From Rhynchonema sp. JSB1_4 (taxonomy: Eukaryota > Nematoda > Chromadorea > Monhysterida > Xyalidae), in the NCBI GenBank assembly GCA_030248065.1, contig JASAMV010001370.1, positions 62,001-126,000 of the forward strand: a DNA stretch of 64,000 nt. The letters run 5' to 3'. Positions within the stretch are counted from its first letter, which is position 1; each line of letters begins with the position of its first letter. The notes below the pieces were generated by a model, which saw nothing but the letters and a program-made list of their open reading frames with translations, was not told where the DNA came from and made no database searches. This document shows positions 56,437 through 64,000 of this stretch, in pieces. The position numbers were made by a program, and so were the translations under genes.

Positions 56437-56825
56437 TTTTCCACTTAAAGCCCCGGGGCTCCAAACGATAGTTGGTGGAAAATGGGGCCTCCGTCAAAAA
56501 AATCGTGGCTGGAGCCCCGGGAAACCTGGGTGTTTTCAACACTGCTATTGCGTGGGGACACTATTGCAGCGTTTTGAAATTCTGATACCAATTATTGTGA
56601 TGATCTTCATGTGAACGTGGTAAAACAAATGAAAAAAAACAACGATATCTTGGTAACTGACCAACTAATAACTCCAAACGATTGATTTTGTCAAGTTTAC
56701 TATTGGTTAAAAACTTCGCAGTCAAGAAAAAAAATAAATCCAATTTGAACCCCCGGGGCTCTTAAATAGAAAATTTTCCACTTAGAGGCTTTGAGGGCCC
56801 TACTCAGGATTCTTTAAGTGGAAAA
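56437..56825. mobile_element. TTTTCCACTTAAAG inverted-repeat element
   Basis: Perfect 14-bp inverted ends (TTTTCCACTTAAAG and CTTTAAGTGGAAAA) bound the element. The centre contains mirrored CCCCGGGGCTCC and GGAGCCCCGGG, and a second partial copy of the end at 56774-56785. About 389 bp, one copy here, superfamily unknown. Confidence 0.6.
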
Positions 56826-57940
56826 CGCCGGTATTTATGTATGTATGTACAGTAATATAGGGCGCGAGCACAATTAAATGCTTGGCAGGGAAGTGACCAA
56901 GACTTGGCCACGTCATATTATGCATTTTGGGAAACATTGTTGGTGGGCCAAAATACAACGACCGGAATGGTCAGTCGGCACCTACATTATGTATGTCACG
57001 TTTGATTGTCTTTAATTGCCGTTTGTAAATTAACGCGCGACGAACAAACAAGGTACCACGCGACGACGGTATGCGTGGTTTTTACGTTAAATTTGTTACG
57101 TCATTTTCTTTGTGATGATTTTTGATTGAGGAGGGCGCCGTTTTGCATCTTAATTCTTGGCGCCTGCCAGATACACAACGTTCCAAAGTAACGTAAGAAA
57201 GACTAATCCTATCTAATATATGTAGGTATACGTGTGGGTTACTATCCGGGCGGAGCTAATGCAGTGATCATAGATGATTAAGTACGGTCCACCTGAATGC
57301 TGTACATCAAGCGGGGGAGGGGGGTTGATGATGAGGCATCACAAAGTTGAACAAAGAAAAACGAACTCTCTGTAGTTGAGAGAGGGCAAAACGAGTTATC
57401 CTTGCCACATAGACCTATGTATGTATATACCGCCAGCATGCACAATCCTGGCACTGGCTCAGCGCATTCAGATTGGTTGAAGATTTGAATGTTCATTAAG
57501 CTTTAACTGGTACCAGCGTAAGTGCTGCTTACTGCTTTACAGATTGAAAAGCATGTACCAAAAAAAATCCTGGTACTCACAAATTAAAAAGAAACTGAGA
57601 GCGCGTGATTAAGTGCCAATATGCCAGCAAAGTGCAACCGCACCTGTAATTGTCAGTGCAAATACATAGGTAGTGTAACGCTCCTACTTAAGAATGGCAA
57701 CACTTAGCAAACTATGTATGCTATACAACTGATGCGCTAACAGATTAGCACTGAAGTGTGCGGCTCAAGTCGCGAAAGGCTTGCGCGCAGGTCAGAAAAA
57801 GTGAACGCTTTTCCAGATTGTCTCACGTGATGCGATGAAAGAATGTCGCTGCGCCCAGTAGCGGCAGCAGCAATATGTCTCGACCTAGTGTCGCCTAAGC
57901 TTGTTGAGTTGACCAGAATAAACAGGCTAATATTATAGCA

Positions 57941-58077
57941 GTCAACGCAAATGGTCGAATCAGTTTGTCAAGTGACGGCAGCCTCCGAATCTGCGCGAGA
58001 AATAATACATGTCATTCGCGATGAGTTGGCGACCACAAAATGAGCGTTGACGAAGTGATTTGACCACTTGCGTTGAC
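57941..58077. repeat. Inverted repeat GTCAACGCAA
   Basis: GTCAACGCAAATGGTCGAATCA (57941-57962) is mirrored by TGATTTGACCACTTGCGTTGAC (58056-58077) with two mismatches. Outside the arms, AATAAACAGG occurs in the same orientation on both sides. It may be a small foldback element. Confidence 0.5.
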
Positions 58078-59640
58078 CACTGTGTAATTAGCCAAAATAA
58101 ACAGGTTGATGGATAGCTATATTACATGTCTGATGAACTGTAAATACAAAATATAGTCAACTTTGTTCATTGTCTCCATTTGTCCGTTTGTTTTGTGTCG
58201 GTGACGGGCAATTTGTCCAGCCAAGTGACTCCAGAATTAACTATTGCGCGTTCCGATTGATCATAAACCCGACTGGTACTGTATGTACAGTACAGGTGCA
58301 TAATTTAGGTACCCCGGGTCAGTCGCCAAAACTCTGAGCTGGCGCCAAAGCTCTCATCATAGTGTACGTATCCAGACGTCGCGGCCGCGTACGTACATAC
58401 AGCACTTCAGGTTCAGACAATGACTCTGCTCGCCAAACCGGATTATGTATCCAAATCTTCGCAAAACCAATCCGTTGTGCAACACACAAGTCTGCATACA
58501 AGCAAAACAGTCCGCAATCTTTATAGTGACGTGATTGCGTGAGACAGGCATTTTCGTTCACTTTTAGAATTATTACAGTTTACACATATCGGTGTGTGGC
58601 CTGCCTGTACCTTGGCACTCGTGGTAAACGCAATGTGCGTGTCCGTGCTTTGTGGGCACGTGCACCGTGCATACAATGACGCCTGGAGGGCCGTAGCAGT
58701 TTCGACCCCAAACGCGGCTGCCTGGGTCTCATCGGTTGGCATGGACAGCCAAGGACTAGCCCCAAAAACTTGATGGTACATACTGTATAGTTTCAATTAT
58801 TACAATGCACAAGGGACGATACACACACAGGCGGACTGAGGGCCAAGTGGCTGGTTACTAACCGGAGGTTTCACTATAAAGACGACAGACTGTACAACAA
58901 AATGGGTACAAGATTCGGTCTCTTTGTGTTGCATAATGCAACATTCCTCAAGTGAGAGGGTTAGAGACGTTAAGTATGTATAATCTGGTTGAAATTCAAT
59001 CGGAGTTTCGACTGCTGCTCCAGGCAAATGGCCAAGAAAAAATGTTGAAGTGACACACAATAAGCATTTATGTGGCAAGTCACATGTTTAGCAACGTGGA
59101 TGAAAGAAAGATCAGGGATGGGGTCACACTTATGCACACACGTCAGTCACCTAAAATAATGAGGTTGCAAGACAGACAAAAAATGGTTGGGAAATTTCCA
59201 AAAGGTGAAAAAATATATCAGCAAAAATTTTTTTTTGCGCATCATCATTTTTAGTGGCAGTATGGTTAATGAACGTTTGCTGGCGCACCGTATAATACAT
59301 ACGGCAGCAGGCTAAAAGATTTTTCGAGAAATGGTCAAGATATGAATTTCAGATGATTTCTGATATTCGAATTTTGCGATATTCGAACAAGTCCAATCGG
59401 AACCACGGACCTACAGTGTCAAATCCATTCCAAAGTCCGATCCAAAGCTCCAGTCCAGCCCGGATCATGCGTATGCTAATGTACAAAACTATAATTTAAG
59501 ATTTCTGACCTCTAATTTAACTTCCAAAAAGAAAAAAATTCCCACTGCAGGTCAAAAAAGCCGGACTTCATGCGATGAAAATAAAGTGACATGGAAGCAG
59601 TAACCAATGACAAAGCAGTTTGTACACAATGTAACACTAA

Positions 59641-59778
59641 AGGCCACTTTATACTTTGTCTCGTAGCGATACACGCAACATTTTCTCGCGCGCTGATTGG
59701 CTGTTGCGCGCGCACGAGCCAATCAGCGCTTCAGAAAATGTTGCGTGCATCGCAACGAGACAAAGTATAAAGTGGCCT
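59641..59778. mobile_element. Harbinger-like foldback element
   Basis: An almost complete palindrome. AGGCCACTTTATACTTTGTC at the left faces GACAAAGTATAAAGTGGCCT at the right, with TAA on both sides (59638-59640, 59779-59781). Short GGCC-type ends with a 3-bp TAA/TTA duplication are typical of PIF/Harbinger miniature elements. No coding frame. Confidence 0.75.
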
Positions 59779-60175
59779 TAAGGCGATAAAAAGGAAGTTT
59801 TGCAGCAGAGAAGAGAATGGAGACCTGAGATAGTCTGGGGGCGCGATGCGCGATATTAATTGCCCGGGAAACGGGACAGACCAACGCCAACCGGAAAACA
59901 ATGAAAAACTTCGTCTCTATAATTTGCTTTGATTGACAGATGAGGCCAGACTGGTGTTGTCCCGCGCAGTGATTGCGACAGCAAGCAGACAAAACAAAAT
60001 ATTGTTGTTTTCTTGATCGAAAAAAGTTGCACAAGCAGGCAGGCCACCTGGCTGGCAGAATGAGAGTCCATGTCTTAAATGGACCTGCTTCACAAGCGTT
60101 TATAGTTTCGATAAAAACAAACATTGATACAGTATGTACATACATGCAGCCTTATAGAGACATTATCGAAACAAT

Positions 60176-60364
60176 GAGTGGACTTTTCGAAAACGGTGTA
60201 AACGTCTCTTGGACGTACCGGCCGGTGAAGGCTTGGTATATAAACTTGAAACATTGCCTGCGGTTAAACGTTGAATGTTTCATGTTTACACCAGGCTTAC
60301 ACCGACCGAGATTACACCGAATTTACACCCAACTGACGTTTTCACCGTTTCGAAAATACCACCC
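60176..60364. mobile_element. GGGTG/TTTCGAAAC foldback element, copy 3
   Basis: GAGTGGACTTTTCGAAAACG on the left faces CGTTTCGAAAATACCACCC on the right. The loop lies between TTGAAACATTGCC and TTGAATGTTTCATG. It is more diverged from copies 1 and 2 than they are from each other. Confidence 0.7.
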
Positions 60365-60387
60365 AATAAGATGTATTACGCTACAAG

Positions 60388-60704
60388 GGCGAATCCAGGC
60401 TGCGTAGGGACCACGCTCCCCCTTGGTCCGTTTGACCCCCGAAGGCGGCACCGTTTCGGAAAGAAGAAGGGAAAAGGACGCCTAAAACGCCTGATTTTCA
60501 CTCTGATACACTTGAAAAGTCCAAAAATCTCGCGCTCCGCGCGTCACGTGCACACATTTTCAATGAATTTTGTCTTTGGCGCGCAAGTAAAAAGTGCCAA
60601 AAATTTTGCACGCATCGCGCGCATTGTCACATTTGGTGTAAAAGGCGCGAAATTCTGAAAAAGCACCGGATAAAAAGACCTTTGGCCAAGAGCTGGATCC
60701 ACCA
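60388..60704. mobile_element. GGATCCAG-family element, copy 1 (diverged)
   Basis: It begins GCGAATCCAGG, ends AGCTGGATCCACC, and shares TTTTCACTCTGATACACTTG and GTCCAAAAATC blocks with the better-bounded copy at 61878-62248. Confidence 0.6.
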
Positions 60705-61877
60705 CTGTACAGTGATATGCAACAGAAGACGAGGACAGCCGACGGATAAAAACGTACGTATATGGACCAAAAATTTCACCCACACGGTTTCAGTGTGCAT
60801 AATTGATGGCCACTATTAAAAGGGGACACTGTAAATATGTACCATTTACCAATTCAGCGCAGGACAAGACAAACTATAAAAAATGTGTTGACTGTTGACT
60901 GGCAGAGACCCCAGTTTGATGATGGCAGCAGCCTGTGCACACTGTATACAGGGGCGGCGTCTTTGCTTATCAAATTATCATCGCAAACCGTCATGTTTCA
61001 CATAGCGTGTACACGGTGGGCGTCACTAAGGTGGTCCCGGCCATTTTGTGATAATGTCCAGCAAACACAGGTTCAAGGAATCGGCATCTGTCGCAGACTA
61101 TTGCTTGTTTTTCGCTGAAACACGCGCAAAAACTGTGCAAATCCCTGCGATTTTCACTTTGAGACCATGTCATTGTGCTTATCCCAGATAGCGAAACCAC
61201 TAACTTTGACGTGGTAATGGCAAATCAAACGTGCAACAAGAATAAAACGCAAATCTCTGTCCTCGCGCAAGAGCTATAAATACAGCAACTACTTAAATAA
61301 TGCACACTTACGCAATAATATTATGAGATGAGCAAGCTTGCGGTACCACGCGTGGTGAACAAAACAGCGATGGAAAAAGCAGCGGAAGTAAATACAGCGG
61401 CCATTCAAACAGATGTGTAATTGGGGGGGGGGGGAGTAGACCACAGCCCAAATCTCAAGTCTTCAAGCAGAACCAAAGCCAAAACATCCAAGATGCAAGC
61501 TTAGTTTTGAAAACAGTTTTTCCGCCCCTGTTTTTTCACCGCTGTTTTGTCCGTACCCAAGTGCAACGGCGTCAAATTTAGGTACACGACTCCTAAGTGC
61601 TGCGTGGCTATTCTCAGACTTTACAGGGTGTCATCGTCTCTGACGTCAGCACATTGGCTACAAAAATAGTTTAAAATAAAACAAGACATGTGATGTAACA
61701 GTGAGCACTTTTTTCTCTTATCAACAAACTTGGTGCCAACATGGTGCATACTTAGTGTGTACATGTGCACCTGAGGACCAGGTGTACCAGTTTTGCTGCA
61801 TATGTCTGGCGCCTGGCTCACCCCAGACGCCATGTACGGGTATAGGTATGTATGTATGTATGTATATTGTTATCACC

Positions 61878-62248
61878 AGCGGATCCAGGGGGCGATAGCG
61901 GCCTAGGCTCCCCTCCCTTTGGTCAAGGTGGGGCCACCATTTTCGGAGAGAAAAGGACCCCTCTAAGTCGCAAGATTTTCACTCTAACACACTTGGAAGG
62001 TCCAAAAATCGTGCGCTTCGCGCGTCAGGCACCAAGGTCATCGACATTTAGCTGTCACGCCATGCAGAAAGAGCCGAATTTTCGCGCGCTACACGCGCAT
62101 GATCATATTTCGTACGGTATTTGATTTAAAATTACCCTATTATAAACAAGCACTGAATAAAAACGACTTTTCAAAAAAGGAACAAGTACGAGATAAAAAT
62201 GACTTCTGGGATTTGCCCCCCCCCTTTGACCGAAAGCTGGATCCGCTG
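61878..62248. mobile_element. GGATCCAG-family element, copy 2
   Basis: Perfect 12-bp inverted ends (CAGCGGATCCAG and CTGGATCCGCTG) enclose about 370 bp without a transposase. The inside shares TTTTCACTCTAACACACTTG and GGTCCAAAAATC with the copy at 60388-60704. Superfamily not assigned. Confidence 0.7.
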
Positions 62249-62974
62249 CTGGTCGTTACAAATGTATGTACGTCGACCATCACCAGCTGCCAAAGTGTGT
62301 GATCGCGCAACTAAAAACTAGAAGCTTTTTCTTATCATACAAAAAAAACTCAGACGTCAACCCGCGTGCCTGTGCGAGACGCAACAACACCTGCCGGTGA
62401 AGAATAAAGATAAGGAATTGGCTACACAGCTACAAGGAGCATTACAAACAGATTACTGTACTTGGAGCTGGGGGCGCGGTGACCAACTTTCAAACGGACC
62501 ACCAGCGACCATCTTTAACGACATGCAAAGTTGTTGCAACGGTAATCTGGTCAAGAGTGACATGCAGTATTAAAAAATGTTCTCTCCGCATGCCCACACG
62601 TGCCGGGCCTGTTTATCATGCCGCTGGAAAAGATCTATAGATATGGAGCTGAATACAGATGCGGTTGTTTGCATAGGAGCGTTAACTAAGCTAATTTTTT
62701 TACATAAACGCAAGTATATTATCAACATTTAGATTGGCGCAAAGGTCATAGTGCCGAACAGCATAAATGGGTGTGTGTAAATTTGCGCTGCTTGTCAAAG
62801 CCGGGAAAGTTGGCTTGTACACAATCACAATCAATTCACAAAACAGCACCGACACCTTGAAATGTATGGTAATCGAAAAAGTTTGCACATCCGGTGGTGG
62901 GAATTGACCTTTTCGAGACTGGTTTATGATGATCGACAGACTGTTTTTGGTGTGAAAATATAGAATATTCTCCA

Positions 62975-63118
62975 CGAGTTTTTCAGGCCCGGAAGCTCAG
63001 CGAAGACATTTTTAGGTCCGGCCGATTGTATTTACCGTATAGACTCAGGCTTAAACCCCAGTCGGGGCCTGAATCGGCCAGGCCCTGGAATCTGTGCCCC
63101 AAGGATTGAATCGTAACA
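62975..63118. mobile_element. FGGCC-type repeat, second copy
   Basis: TTTTTCAGGCCCGGAAGCTCAG, then GGTCCGGCCGATT, then the mirrored GGGCCTGAATCGGCCAGGCC and a CAAGGATTGAATCGT tail parallel the blocks of the copy at 13925-14140. Confidence 0.5.
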
Positions 63119-63373
63119 GAAAAAGATTTGATCAGTTGTTATGGAAGTCGCAACAAAAACATATGCGGGTTCATGGGGCCAAAGTGACCTGAAACAATCA
63201 AATCATGCGACATCAAAAATGTTGTGGGAAATGCAGATGCTCAAGGTATCGAAAAGTTAACATAAATTTGCGCAAAACAAGTTGCCAAACCAAATTAAAC
63301 TGTGCACATCAAAAATTATGATGTAGGAAAAAGACGGTATACGGACAAGCTCAAAGTCCAAGTTGCAAAATCA

Positions 63374-63990
63374 CGCGGGGCAATATTGAAATATTGTTGA
63401 CGTGGCGACAGGTTGACCACAGTCGATCGCTTTTATAGTCAACTGATCAGGCGGGAAAATGCGGCCTCTCATGTGAGTGAATCAGAATTGGTTGTATTGG
63501 AAATAAAGAAAAATAAAAAAATAAAAATGTTGTTTTGATGAAGATAACACTGCCAGAGAAGTTCGATAAAGCCCCACCCATATAACCTCGCACCAACTCA
63601 TTCGTCAAGTTGTACAATACCCGGGATAAAGAAACGTCGACTTCAAAGTTATTTCTTAAACATTTTTTAGACCGTTTCTTTCAGAACCACCGGATACACA
63701 CAAGCCACACCCGCCCCCCCGGCAAGAACCACCGGCGACCCGCACCCCCGACACCACAAATCGAAAAACAACTCCTATACAACACAGCATATACTTATCG
63801 AACTCTACAGGTATCTTCATCAAAACAACATTTTTATTTTTTTATTTTTCTTTATTTCCAATACAACCAATTCTATTCACTCACATAAGCCACATTCTCC
63901 CACCTTAGTTCGGGCACAAATAACTATAAAAGCGATCGACTGTGGTCAACCTGTCGCCACGTCAACAATATTTCAATATCGCCCCACTTT
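63374..63990. repeat. Large inverted repeat with arms of about 190 bp
   Basis: The left arm (63374-63570) runs from GGGGCAATATTGAAATATTG through GTGGCGACAGGTTGACCACA to GAAGTTCGATAA. The right arm (63797-63990) mirrors it from TTATCGAACTCTACAGG to CAATATTTCAATATCGCCCC with scattered mismatches. The loop of about 225 bp is C-rich (CCCGCCCCCCCGG, CCGCACCCCCGACACC) and has no clear gene. Confidence 0.85.
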
Positions 63991-64000
63991 ACTTCTAACT

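Overview
This is nuclear DNA of an invertebrate animal, most likely a nematode. The genes have many introns with GT-AG boundaries. The first gene belongs to the DUF273 glycosyltransferase family, known mainly from nematodes. Two transposon copies also carry imperfect arrays of GCCTAA, the complement of the nematode telomere unit TTAGGC. The species cannot be named from the sequence.

Layout. Positions 1-1465 (-) hold a DUF273-type glycosyltransferase whose 3' end lies outside the window. It is divergent from a tandem pair of calmodulin-like genes on the + strand: A at 1985-4836 and B at 5432-8406. The pair share intron positions, phases and two exon lengths, and they carry relatives of the same two mobile elements in matching introns. 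Positions 9555-11519 (+) hold a membrane-anchored C-type-lectin-like gene. Positions 14696-13110 (-) hold a small secreted protein of unknown family, and 15963-15635 (-) a weaker gene candidate. Positions 36737-20436 (-) hold a complete PIM-type Ser/Thr kinase of eight coding exons, with introns up to 9.6 kb, a His/Ala/Gln/Ser-rich C-terminal exon and a probable 2.6-kb 3' UTR ending near 17.8 kb. From 36.8 to 64.0 kb no convincing coding gene is seen. That stretch holds possible 5' non-coding exons and promoter sequence of the kinase, then short transposons and inverted repeats.

Mobile elements are mostly short, non-autonomous and palindromic. They include a canonical mini-Helitron, hAT-like, Harbinger-like and pogo-like elements, a TATAGTCC family, a GGGTG/TTTCGAAAC family, a GATATCAAAC family, a GGATCCAG family, and a large inverted repeat at the right edge. 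No transposase gene was recognised. There are two very long (CA)n tracts and one 9-bp minisatellite, all in introns.

The genes do not form a pathway. Calcium sensing (A, B), surface recognition (lectin), secretion (orphan) and kinase signalling (PIM) appear to be independent neighbours. The clearest unexplained signal is a 10-mer, TGATGTTTCA in the kinase's sense, found eight times exactly within the kinase's introns and 3' UTR.
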